NCBI RefSeq assembly: GCF_046630445.1
Contig: NC_092341.1
Coordinates: 293,574,001 to 293,638,000, forward strand
Direction: 5' to 3'
DNA: 64,000 bases
Origin: Rutidosis leptorrhynchoides
Taxonomy: Eukaryota; Streptophyta; Magnoliopsida; Asterales; Asteraceae
Made by a program: the position numbers and the translations under genes. This document shows positions 1 through 11,244 of this stretch, piece after piece; the first letter of the stretch is position 1, and the number at the start of each line of letters is the position of its first letter. Under the pieces are notes generated by a model, which did no database searches, had not been told where the DNA came from, and worked only from the letters and a program-made list of their open reading frames with translations.

Positions 1-200
1 TCTTTCTCTCCATTATCATCTTTGTTCTTACACTTCATTATTAGTATTCTAAATCAAGAATCAAATCACTAAAGGTAGTTATAAGCCTACTGAATTATAA
101 CATCAAGAATCAAACCACTAAAGGTAGTTATAAGCCTACTGAATTATAACATCAAGAATCAAACCACTAAAGGTAGTTATAAGCCTACTGAATTATAACA
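1..200 (+). mobile_element. Ty1/copia LTR fragment (R-U5 end), cut by window edge
   Basis: This is the reverse complement of the start of the LTR at 7154-7462 and ends in the same terminus (ATTATAACA). It therefore belongs to the same copia family but lies in the opposite orientation, with its 3' end pointing at the P450 gene. It carries three copies of a 49-bp unit where the complete LTRs at 7154 and 12701 carry two. Whether it is a solo LTR or the 3' LTR of a full element cannot be told, because the rest lies outside the window. Confidence 0.9.
54..200 (+). repeat. 49-bp tandem repeat, three copies, at LTR end
   Basis: Three head-to-tail 49-bp units (about 54-102, 103-151 and 152-200) end the LTR. 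Each unit ends with a copy of the LTR terminus (GAATTATAAC), so the terminal signal itself is repeated. The first unit differs slightly from the other two. Confidence 0.9.
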
Positions 201-349
201 ATATACACTTTTCAACGATTCAAAGAACTCTTAATTTGCAAATTCAAAACCTATAGTTGTGCTTCTAATAATCATAGTAATAGTCTTCCCCAAATATCAG
301 TCAAAAATTTATAATCACTTCAACAAACTTACAAAAGATCATAATCAAC

Positions 350-2919
350 ATGGGAACAATATTCACAATGCAACATATAATCACTTTCTTGATTCCTTTG
401 CCACTCCTTTTCTTCTTGTTTCGCATAATTTCGAATCGAAGATCATCAAATAAGCTCAAACTTCCACCCGGTCCGTACCCATGGCCAATCATAGGCAACA
501 TTTTACAAATCGGAATCAAAAATCCACACATTACTTTCGCCGAAATGGCCAAAGTCCACGGACCACTTATTTCACTTCGAATCGGTCAACGAATCCTGAT
601 CGTCGGATCATCATCTATTGCGGCTTCCGAGATTCTAAAGACCCATGACCACGCCCTTTCGGGCCGAGACGTTTCAATACTCCTTAGAAACAAAGAACCA
701 ACTTTTCACAATATGAATCTTGTATTTACGTCTGAATGTGATGATGGTTGGAGATACTTAAGAAACATCTATAAAACCGAACTTCTTTCGGGCGTGGTTT
801 TAGAATCTCGGGCGAATATAAGGGAAAGTAAGGTTTTGGAGATGGTGAAGTATTTGACTTCAAAAGAAGGTGAAGATATTATTATAAAAGATGTTATGTT
901 TGTAACTGCAATGAATATATTAGGTAATGCAACATTATCGATCGATTTGGTGGATTATGAAGGAAATGGTGTAGGGGCAGGTATTATGGATACTGTAAGA
1001 AGACTTGTTATGATTGTTGCGAAGCCGCAGTTGGCGGATATGTTTCCGGTATTGGGTGAATGGGATTTGCAAGGTTGGTATAAACAGGTTATGCATATTA
1101 TTGAACATGAGCTTGGTGCTATTTGGGTGGATAGTATACAACGGAAAAGAGATGATAGAAGTAGTTCAAGTTCAAAAGATTTTGTTGATGTTTTGATCGA
1201 AAAGGGCTTCACGAATCGACAGATTAATCCTGTTATGGAGGTTGGTCTCGTCTCTCTTTGTCAATTATTGAAATTTAAAAAATTTTTTATTTAAGGCAAT
1301 GTCCCAAAGTACTTGAGTCTCCAGTCGAGATAACCAAGTCCCACCACTAAGCTACCCAGAGTTACTGTATATTAAAATTTGTTTGCATATATTGGCAGCA
1401 GCCTATTAGAAGTTGTGTAATTGTAAAACATTGATGGTTCATTAGCAAACGTTTTATCATTTGGTGTTGTGTGCATATAAAAACAGAGGATGCCAATCTG
1501 TTCACCCTAGGAAATTGGGTGTTAATCAAGACTTTTCCAAGTAAACAGCTTTTAAGTTGCTACAATCATGAACATATATACAATTGATTTAGAGGGGTGA
1601 TCCGTACACAACCTTCTTTGTGCATACAAAACCTACTTAAATTTTTAAACTATTTTACCCTTCTTTCTTGGACCATCTTAGAGTAGCCAAGGGTAAAATA
1701 GTTCAAAGATTTAATTTAGTTGTATATGGATGAAAATAGGTAGTGTATGGATCACCACTCTTTAAGCTATACTATTTGTATGGTCAGTGGCGGAAGCACG
1801 AATATTTGTCACCGGAGGCAAAAAAAAAAAAATTTAAAGCGTAGCAATTTTTTTTGGGCAAAATATCGAGGCTTTTGGGCAAAATACAAAGCTTTTGAAC
1901 AAAATATGGAGGATTTGAGGGCAAAATATGGATACTTTTGGGGGAAAAAAAAAATCCACTGCGGACAAGATGAAAAAATCTAAAAATTTTGCACTAAAAA
2001 TTACAAATCTACTGGGGTAGGTGCTCCCTTGTCCCTACATATTTTAGCCCCTGTGTATGATATCCGGGGCTCCTTTCGGAAATGGCCTCTTTACCTTAGG
2101 TCAAGACATTTTGTTTATATAAATGCTATTACATGTATGAATATGAGTAGTTTGAAAAAAAAAAAAAAGAATTACACTAATTTCGGGTCACATACAGAAA
2201 AAGTTGAGTTCAAATCAAATATTAGTATATATTTGTTGTAGTTTTTGAAGTTATAGTCTTGTCATCTAAGTAATATTTCTTTCAACCTTTTTTTATATCA
2301 GGAGCTATTTGCTGCAGGCACTGAAACTACAAGTTTGACCATTGAATGGTTTGTTGCAGAGCTTCTAAAAAACCAACAAGTTCTTAAAAAAACTAGGGAT
2401 GAAGTTATGAAACATATAAACGGAGACATTGTACATGAGTCGGATCTAGTCCGTCTTCCTTACTTAGACGCTTGTTTCAAGGAAACATTAAGATTGCATC
2501 CTGCAGGACCACTTCTAATACCGCGTAAAGCTACTCAAACATGTGAGGTAATGGGTTACACCATTCCTAAAGATAGTCAAATACTAGTTAACGTGTGGGC
2601 GATTAATCGTGATCTAAGTATGTGGGATGATCCTTTGACTTTCAAACCAGGAAGGTTTATCGAATCAAATTTGAGTTACAAAGGGAATGATTTTGGGTAT
2701 TTACCATTTGGTTCGGGAAGAAGAATGTGTCCTGGAGAAACTATGGCTTCTAAGGTAATCCTTCTTACGATCGCTAATTTGATTCTGAATTTTGATTGGT
2801 TCGTTCCGGATAACGTAAACCCTATGGAGATTAATATGGAAGAGGAAATGGATATTGCAATGTACAAGAAGGAACCACTCCATGTAATCTTCAAGCTCAA
2901 TAAGCGTTTTGCAAATTAA
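350..2919 (+). CDS. Cytochrome P450, CYP80/CYP76-like (clan 71)
   Basis: Two exons, 350-1240 and 2302-2919, joined in phase 0 (GAG|GT...CAG|GAG), encode 502 aa, the usual length for a plant A-type P450. The start AACATGG is a good plant context and is followed by a hydrophobic ER anchor (about residues 10-27). Hinge PPGP lies at 39-42, C-helix WRYLR at 134-138, I-helix AAGTETT at 301-307, K-helix ETLR at 358-361 and the heme loop FGSGRRMCPG at 433-442 with ligand Cys440. The PERF motif reads PGRF (413-416) but keeps its Arg. All elements needed for a haem monooxygenase are present. The block around GPLISLRIGQ and GSSSIAASEILKTHD is closest to CYP80 (N-methylcoclaurine hydroxylase-like) and then CYP76; the substrate is unknown. 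An AATAAA lies at 3113-3118. A copia LTR ends 149 bp before the ATG. Confidence 0.9.
1591..1761. mobile_element. MITE (foldback, about 75-bp arms) in P450 intron
   Basis: The two halves are inverted copies of each other. They begin AGAGGGGTGATCCGTACAC and end GTGTATGGATCACCACTCT, and the similarity continues inward to the shared ACTATTTTACCCTT near the middle. No coding capacity. A target duplication is hard to define: TTA/TA-like flanks are compatible with a Tourist or Stowaway type but do not settle it. It lies wholly inside the single P450 intron. Confidence 0.8.
1785..2053. mobile_element. Non-autonomous hAT element in P450 intron
   Basis: 269 bp bounded by an imperfect terminal inverted repeat (CAGTGGCGGAA at the left, CAGGGGCTAAA read inward from the right). 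It is flanked by 8-bp target duplications TGTATGGT (1777-1784) and TGTATGAT (2054-2061), seven of eight matching. The 8-bp duplication and CAG-type ends fit the hAT superfamily, Tip100-like. It has no open frame for a transposase. It sits 23 bp downstream of another MITE in the same intron. Confidence 0.75.
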
Positions 2920-5390
2920 ATTGTATGGATATGGATATTTCCATTTTGCCTTGCAGTTGCTTTTGTTCTTTCAAAGTGAAGCTAAAATTTAAACACTTGT
3001 ATTTTTCAACTATTTTTATTGTAAGTGACTTAGATTTAAATTTCAGATGATACAAATTAGAAAGGGAAAAGAATCAAAAGATATGTATCATTGTGTCATG
3101 TAATGCCAAGAGAATAAAAATTAGAGCTTACAAAAAATCAAACTCTATAAATTTTTTCTCTTAAAACTAGGCTTTTCCCTAAAAACTACTCCTACAGCTC
3201 TATAAATTTGACAACGGATTACTATAACATATTACTTAAATACAGGTTATTATATTATTATACATCTAATTCAAGTTTGTGACAATAAACTTCAGTTTAA
3301 CTACTTTATCAACACTTCAAAAGTTTAGGTTTCAACTTAAAAAGTAAGCAACAATTTCCAAGTTATAAACTTCTGACTTCAACTAGTTCGGCCGATTAGC
3401 CGAATACACACTTTCAATAAATATAACTTATGCGCCTACAACACAAAGGTACTATCAATTTCGATTGATAATTTAATATATCGTTTTGAATTAAATAGGT
3501 CGTCTTGATCTATTTAATTTAATCTTTTATTTTTTTAGAAATAAGATAAGATTACAATTAATTTTGGGTCGGATGCTCCGCCATGCGGCAGCACACCCCA
3601 TATCGTGAACCAAAAGGAAAATAAAACATACTGGGCTGGCCCATCGTATGATTTTACTCATGAACGGCCCTATACGCCATTTCTTTATTTTTTGCTTAAT
3701 GTTTACCCTCACTCGCTTTATTCGACGCGCTACCAAGCACCACCAATATCTTCCCAACCGTTACTGACACGCGCTGAATCGTGTTGTTCTCCGCAACATA
3801 CACCGACACCACCAGCTGCATGTTTTCTTTTCCCCTTGACGACAATAATTCATGTGTTTGATGATTAAAGTATCACAAAATAGTTTTGGTCCTTTCACTT
3901 TTTCAGTGTAACAAATCAAACCCTACATATTTTATTTCTCACAACTCAACTACTTGTAATCTCGAACAGACGATCATCCTTCACGGATATTTGGGTATTC
4001 GTTCAAATTTATTATATTGCATAACTCTATTTATTTATTTTTTAAACGACAATTTTTGACATCAATTACTTTCATTTGTCAATCACGCACATGCTTAAGC
4101 GGAAACCTGAACCGCTAACCAGGACACATCGAACCACAATCCATATGGGCATGTGATCAAGCCTTTATCCCATCGAGCGGGCCGGTAAAACCTCCATATA
4201 TAGTCAATATATACCACCACTATTAGTGTTCAATTGGTTTAAGGAAATCAAGGACATCTCTATGGATCGAACTCATGACATCTTCCTATCCCATGACTCA
4301 AGGATCGAACCCATGTATGACTCCTTAGTCCACACTAATTTAAATTATGTTGTTAAAACTAGTACTAAAATAAGTAAAACAAATTTTTTTATTCATAAAC
4401 ATACTAATGGTATGTAGAAAAAAAAAAAAAAGAAAAAAAAAAAAAAAAACCATTTATCTTATATTCTAATTTTAAATATAGGCCAATCAAGCATGTGAAG
4501 TTAACAATTCCATCTAAAAATCGTTACTGTAATACATAATGATCATATATTTTATAAGCGCGAAACAAAAAATTATAAAGAGTATCAGATGACTCGAAGT
4601 TACACATCACTTGTGTGCACAGTAAAGTTGCGCACCACTCGAAAGCTATGCACATACATACATCAGGTCTCTTTAAATAGAGTTCAAGGTCAATCATTTG
4701 AGGCTTATACAACTCACAATAATCATAACTCATATCGCACATTCTCTACAACACTCAAAGGAGGTGAATTTATAGAGACATGGTAAACGAGATTATGATG
4801 TTACTAAATGAGTGAATCCTATGATCATCAAAGGACGTCATATCGATTAGACATTGCTATTTGTCAACTCCTCCGATATAAGGATCATTATGACGTCATC
4901 GTAAGGTCTCTCAAACATTGAAATAACTCCAACCTCATTAATTCGGATGCCTCTCTCACTCATTAAGGCAGAAAATTAGAAATGTAAACTTTTGCCAAGA
5001 GACTCAAATTGAAATTTCCTTAACCGCTGAATTTTGACTCGATTAAATAATAATTTTAATAGATTTAAATTGTGAATATTTTTGACATTTCTAATTAATA
5101 TTTTTTACCTAAATTATCATCTTATTATAAAATCCACTGAATTTAAACTTTGAAGAAATTCATTTTAGTCCTAATTAAGTGTGTCTTTTTGTCTCTTTCA
5201 AATGTAAAGTTAATATAAAGGTTACCAAATTGTAATTTACTAAAAGTATATGGACTAAACTTGAAAAAACTATACTACATAGACCTCTCTTTAAATTCAA
5301 AACACACTCTTATCTTCTTCATCACTCACTCGATCTGATCTGTTTAGTGTTTACATTTTATTTTATTTTTACTGAAAAATAACAAAGAAA
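2920..5390. other. Intergenic, P450 to Ole e 1-like gene
   Basis: No supportable gene. AT-rich sequence holding the P450 3' UTR (AATAAA at 3113-3118), an interrupted A run at about 4419-4449, and the promoter of the Ole e 1-like gene (a TATAAAG at about 5213-5219 is one TATA candidate). Short open frames near 3605-3868, 4226-4417 and 4589-4786 show no recognisable domain. Confidence 0.6.
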
Positions 5391-6662
5391 ATGGGAAAAG
5401 GAGTGGTAATGTTGATGACGTTAGCAATATGCGTGCTACTACCGTCAGTAATTAACGGTGGTCGTCCGATGTCACGTCCGTTTGTTTTACAAGGAAGAGT
5501 TTACTGCGATACTTGCCGTGCTGGTTTTGAAACCTCTGCTACTACTTACATTCCCCGTATGTTTTATTTCTTTTTATATTTTTATTTGTATTTTTTCAAT
5601 TTCAATTAGTGTGTTTATACTCCGTAAGCAGTAGATCTGTATAATTAAAGGCTTATATAGTTTTAGGTGATGGTAGATCTACTTAAAACGGTCCAAATTT
5701 AAATAAAACTGTAGCACCTTATTTCGCATATAGTTATTAGAAAGAGTTGAATTTGCATAAAGGATGTAAAATGACATCATTTATTAGAATTTTTTAAAGT
5801 AATTGGTACATTAATTTATACATTTTATCAAATCTCCCTATTTATTAAGACTTTTGAGATACTTTAGGGATCGTATTCGAACTTATATTCCTTTGTTTGA
5901 GATTTGAGGAGTCTGGTTTTCTGCTTTTTGATGTGCGATATTATATGAGTCTGATGCAGTCCTATTTTTCATTGTTCAAAAGTCTTTAAGAATAGTTGTG
6001 TTTTAATCTAAGAAAAAAAGAATAATGTTATGCATAATGAAATGGTGTTTAACAAACATTTTTGTAAAAGGTTTGTGTTTATAGATAGGTTTGGTTGTAT
6101 ACTTGTATGCATATTTTGCTTAACAACACAAAATACTACTGTATCAGACCAATGTGTGTTATGGATTTATGTATAACAAAACATAACCATCAAGGAATCA
6201 CTTACCAAATATTGTCGCACACGTGCCACATAATGTACCAAGTGAGACGCGATCATAGCGTTTTAATAGTTTGGTCATATACATTTAGTGATCTTTTTTA
6301 AGGCCATAATAATAATGTGCATTACTTATTGTTTGATAGGTGCTACGGTTAGAGTTGAGTGCAAGGACAAAGAACAGAATCTCGTGTATAGCAAGGAGGG
6401 AACAACTGATGCTACTGGAACGTACCACATTCTTGTAAACGAAGACCATGGAGAGGAAACATGTGATGTTGCTCTAGTCAGCAGCCCGATGGGCGATTGC
6501 ATGACGGCTGACCCAGGACGTGAACGGGCTCGTGTTGTGCTCACCAGTTACAACGGAATTGTTTCTAACACTCGTTTTGCAAATGCCATGGGGTTCATGA
6601 AGGATGAGATCATGTCTGGTTGCACAACACTTTTGCAATCACTCATGGAAGAAGAGGATTAG
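5391..6662 (+). CDS. Pollen Ole e 1 allergen/extensin-family secreted protein
   Basis: Exons 5391-5556 and 6340-6662, joined in phase 1 (C|GT), encode 162 aa. Residues 1-23 are a hydrophobic signal peptide ending ...PSVINGG. The family signature QGRVYCDTCR is at 34-43. Six cysteines follow the signal peptide (39, 42, 63, 97, 109, 150), the number expected for three disulphides of the Ole e 1 fold. The TTDATGTYHILVNEDH and GRERARVVLTSYNGI blocks resemble the SAH7-like members of the family. These are small secreted proteins of the wall or apoplast with roles in pollen, growth or senescence; the exact role here is not known. The intron is 783 bp with GT-AG ends. The frame is uninterrupted and the gene looks functional. 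Confidence 0.92.
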
Positions 6663-6884
6663 ATTGTGGTTAGCAGAAACAAGACCTGATTATATTAGTA
6701 TGATGTTATGTGTTGTGGACTCGTGATGTGATCTATTTATTTGTGGTGGATGTCTAATTTATGGATCTTATTGTATTCTTTTGTTTATGTTGATGTGGAG
6801 ATTATCTTATTTTGACATTAGGTATAGAATAGTGATAAATCTAACACCACTTTTGATAAATTTACCAAAGTTATGCATTTGTGT

Positions 6885-7148
6885 AGAGTCAGTGTTGTAA
6901 ACGGCGGCCGTCTTGGCTGATTAGTCCGTTTATTGACTAGCCTGTCCCATTTTGTCTAAAACCGTTCAATTTAATCAGTCAACGCTAAAAAGTCGGATCA
7001 AAGATGGTAAAAGTCGGTTCGAGCATGTCAAAGTCAAGATTGGTCAAAGTTAGATCGAAGTTTTTAATATTTTTATAATCGGATTTTGTGTTCAATGTTT
7101 GAAATATTTGTTGAATGTTTTAAATATTTGTGCTTGATATGTTTAGGT
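6885..7148. repeat. Degenerate dispersed repeat next to the copia insertion
   Basis: Sequence starting near GTGTTGTAAACGGCGGCC and continuing with short internal repeats around AAGTCGG and GGTCAAAGT looks like a decayed plant repeat rather than gene sequence. The copia element at 7154 sits at its right edge. The class is not identified and the ends are not defined. Confidence 0.3.
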
Positions 7149-7153
7149 GTAAT

Positions 7154-7462
7154 TGTTATAATTCAGTAGGCTTATAACTACCTTTAGTGGTTTGATTCTT
7201 GATGTTATAATTCAGTAGGCTTATAACTACCTTTAGTGGTTTGATTCTTAATTAAGAATGCTAATAATGAAGTGTAAGAACAAAGATGATAATGGAGAGA
7301 AAGAAAGAAACACTTTGTAAGTGTGAGAAATGGTGCAAGTTTAATGCTTGCATTCATGACTATTTATAGCAAAAATATCACAAGTTTAGGTAATACAATA
7401 ATATTACTTTCGTGTATCAATAATTGACTATCCATTTATATATATATTTATATATTATAACA
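7154..7462 (-). repeat. 3' LTR of the copia element
   Basis: 309 bp, ends TGTTATAATTC and ATATTATAACA, with two 49-bp units at 7154-7251. A TATA box (GCTATAAATA on the minus strand) lies at 7361-7370. Confidence 0.93.
7361..7370 (-). promoter_or_regulatory. LTR TATA box
   Basis: GCTATAAATA on the minus strand, present in both LTRs, about 207 bp from the LTR's downstream end. It would put transcript initiation near 7330, giving an R-U5 of about 180 nt. Inferred from sequence only. Confidence 0.55.
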
Positions 7463-7623
7463 CTCCCCCTTGGATAGCAATTTTGTTTGTTTAAGATCAA
7501 CTGTAAGTTACTGCCTCGTTAAAAACCTTGCTAAAGAAAATCCAGTGGGAAAAAAACTTTAACTAAGGGAAAAAGAGTGCAGCATGGAGTTGACTCCCCC
7601 TCAAGTAGACATCGCTTCAGTTG

Positions 7624-10600
7624 TTACATCTTTTGAACATGTCTCATGCTAATGTTATGAACGTGTGTTCTGAAAATAGCAGTTGGAAGTGCTTTCGTGA
7701 AAAGATCAGCAGAGTTTTTGCTGGATTGAACATATCTCATTTCAATCTCGTTGTCCTTAATGAGATTTTGAGTGTATGAGAAGAATCTAGGAGGTATGTG
7801 TTTGGTTCGGTCACTTTTGATATACCCTTCTTTCATCTGTGTTATGCAAGCTGCATTATCTTCATAGATAATTGTTGGACTTTTATCGCGTTCTAGTCCA
7901 CAAGAATCAGTAATGATTTGTGTCATTGATCTCAACCAAAAACATTCCCGAGTAGCTTCATGTAATGCAATCACTTCGGCATGATTTGATGATGTAGCAA
8001 CAAGTGTTTGTTTTTGAGAACGTCATGATATTGCAGTACCTCCATTTAGGAATACATATCCAGTTTGAGATTTAGCTTTATGTGGATCAGATAAATAACC
8101 TGCATCAGCATAACCAACCAAATCTTGTTTTGATTCGTTAGAATAAAATAATCCTAAATCAGTAGTTCCTCGAAGGTATCGAAATATGTGTTTGATCCCA
8201 TTCCAGTGTCTTTTGGTAGGAGCAGAGCTGAACCTTGCCAACAAATTAACTGCAAAAGAAATGTCAGGTCTTGTACAATTTGTAAGATACATAAGAGCTC
8301 CAATTGCACTAAGATATGGTTCTTCTGGTCCAAGAATATCTTCATGATCTTCACATGGACGAAATGGATCAGTTTCAACATTGAGTGATCTAACAACCAT
8401 AGGAGTACTTAATGGTTTTGCCTTGTCCATATTGAAACGTTTCAGAATCTTTTCAGTATATGTTGTTTGATGTACAAGTAAACCATTAGGCATATGCTCA
8501 ATTTGTAAACCAAGGCAATACTTGGTTTTTCCGATATCTTTCATTTCAAATTCTTTCTTTAGAAGTTGAATGGCTTCATGGATCTCTTTATTTGTACCTA
8601 TGATGTTAAGATCATCAACATAAACAGCTATGATCACATATCCGGATGTTGTTTTCTTAATGAAAACACAAGGACAAGTAAGGTTATTTGTATACCCTTT
8701 TCTTATCAAGTAATCACTTAATCGGTTATACCACATACGTCCCGATTGTTTTAACCCATATAAAGATCTTTATAATTTAATCGAATACATTTCTTTGAGT
8801 TTTGCATTTGATGCTTCTGGTACCTTAAATCCTTCAGGTATCTTCATATATATATCACTATCAAGTGATCCATATAGATAAGCAGTCACAACATCCATGA
8901 GATGCATTTCTAAATTTTTAGAAACTGCCAGGCTGATTAAGTATCTAAAAGTAATTGCATCCATAACAGGGGAATAAGTTTCTTCATAATCAATTCCCGG
9001 TCTTTGAGAAAAACCTTGAGCTACAAGTCTAGCTTTATACCTTGTAACTTCATTTTTCTCATTTCTTTTTCGGACAAAAATCCATCTGTATCCTACAGGT
9101 TTCACATCTTTAGGAGTGAGAATGATGGATCCGAAAACTTTTCTTTTATTGAGTGATTCTAATTCAGCTCGTATTGCTTCTTTCCATTGAGCTCAATCAT
9201 GTCTATTTTGACATTCAACCATAGATGTTGGTTCTGGATCATCATCATTATTCATGATGTCATATGCAACATTAAATGAAAATTTCTCATCAAGATTTTT
9301 CATTTCATTTCGGTTCCATAATATTTTTGAATGTGCATAATTGATTGCAATTTCTGTATTGACATCATCAATCTCCTCTGCAGTAGGAGTACTGATTTGT
9401 GGTTCTTCTTGAACACTTTCTTTTACCTTATTATCAGCTGATTTTCTTTTTCGAGGATTTTTATCTTTGGAACCAACTGGTCTCCCACGTTTCAGACGTG
9501 GCATATATTCTTGAGTGACTACATTATCAGTTTTCCGATTTGGAATCTCAACTCGAGCTGGAGTATTAACTGCTGGTATATATGATTTAGTCACCCTTTT
9601 TGTATCTGTGAATGCATCAGGCAATTGATTTGCAAGTTCTTGCATATGCATTATCTTTTGAACTTCTATCTCGCATTCTTTTGTGCGAGGATCAAGATAC
9701 TTTAATTGAGGTTCACACCATGAAACATCATTTTCTTTATTTTTTATTTCTTCCCCTAATCTAGGAAACAATGTTTCATTAAAATGACAATCAGCAAAAC
9801 GTGCTGTAAAAACATCACCTGTCATAGGTTCAATATACCTTATGATTGAAGATGTTTCATATCCAACATATATTCCCAACCTCCTTTGAGGACCCATTTT
9901 TGTACGTTGTGGTGGCGCAATTGGAACATATACTGCACAACCAAATGTTTTAAGGTGGGAAATATTTGGCTCTTGACCAAAAGCAAGTTGTAGGGGGGAA
10001 TATTTATGACTTGCACTTGGTCTGATGCGAATCAATGCAGCAGCATGTAAAATTGCATGACCCCATATAGATACAGCGAGTTTTGTTCTCATTATCAATG
10101 GTCTAGCGATTAACTGTAAACGTTTAATTAGTGACTCGGCTAAACCATTTTGTGTATGCACATGAGCAACAGAATGTTCAACAACAATTCCTATAGACAT
10201 GCAATAGTCATTAAATGCTTGAGATGTAAACTCACCAGCATTATCAAGTCTCACCTTTTTAATGATGTAATCAGGAAAATGTGCTCTCAATTTAATAATT
10301 TCGGCAAGAAATTTTGCAAATGCCACATTACGGCTTGATAACAGACAAACATGAGACCATCTGCTAGATGCGTCTATTAGAACCATGAAATATCTAAATG
10401 GTCCACATGGTGGATGAATTGGTCCACATATATCACCTTGAATTCTTTCAAGAAACATTGATGATTCTTTCTCAACCTTAAGTGGTGAGGGTCTAGTTAT
10501 CAATTTTTCAAGAGAGCAAGATGTACATGGAACCATTGTATCATGATGGATTTTTCTATCCTTTAGTGGATGTCCATGAGTACACTCAATAATTCTTTTC

Positions 10601-11181
10601 ATCATTGTTGATCCTGGATGGCCTAATCTGTTATGCCATAAACTGAATACACCAGGATCAATATATTTTTCGTTAACTACCATATGTATTTCTGGTACAT
10701 TTATATGTGTATAATGTAATCCAGAACTAAGTCTTGGCAGTTTTTCAACCACATGACTCTTGTCAGTGATACTTAAATATTTCTCATTTTCTGTTGTCAC
10801 TGACTGATAATCATACCCGTTAAGGTATATGTCGGAGAAACTCAATAAATTTCTGCTTGACTTGGGAGAAAATAAGGCATCATTTATTAAAAATTTTGTA
10901 CCATTTGGTAGTATAAAATTTGCCTTTCCTATCCCTTTTATCAAGTTAGCAGGTCCTGATATTGTATGTATAGTTCCTTCCGTTGGTTTTAGATCAATAA
11001 AATATTTCTCGGATTTAAGTATAGTGTGTGTAGTTCCACTGTCTGCTATACAGAGATCTCCACCACTTGATTGATGTTGTATTCCAGCAAAATTCATATT
11101 GAACTTCATATATAAGAAATAAATAGTGAGTACATTAATATTACACAATATTTTACACGCAAATAGATAGTACTGAAACAT
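7624..11181 (-). pseudogene. copia pol region (PR-INT-RT-RH), broken
   Basis: In element order: protease active site DSGTTHT; GAG-pre-integrase block WHNRLGHPG; integrase core with DNAGEF and THTQNG-type surroundings; reverse transcriptase with GYRWIFVRKR, TRYKARLVAQGF and the YVDD catalytic box; RNase H with IYEDNAACI. The protease-integrase-RT-RNase H order is diagnostic of Ty1/copia. The region is no longer one continuous frame. Confidence 0.9.
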
Positions 11182-11244
11182 TTAGCAAACATAATGACAA
11201 AGACAGACGATATTAAATCGTTTATTTTTCGAAAGACACACAAC

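Noticed and set aside
4140-4450. Possible SINE: GATCGAACCC-like words followed by an A-rich run
   Set aside because: No matching A box at the right distance, no flanking duplication and an interrupted A run; not enough to call.
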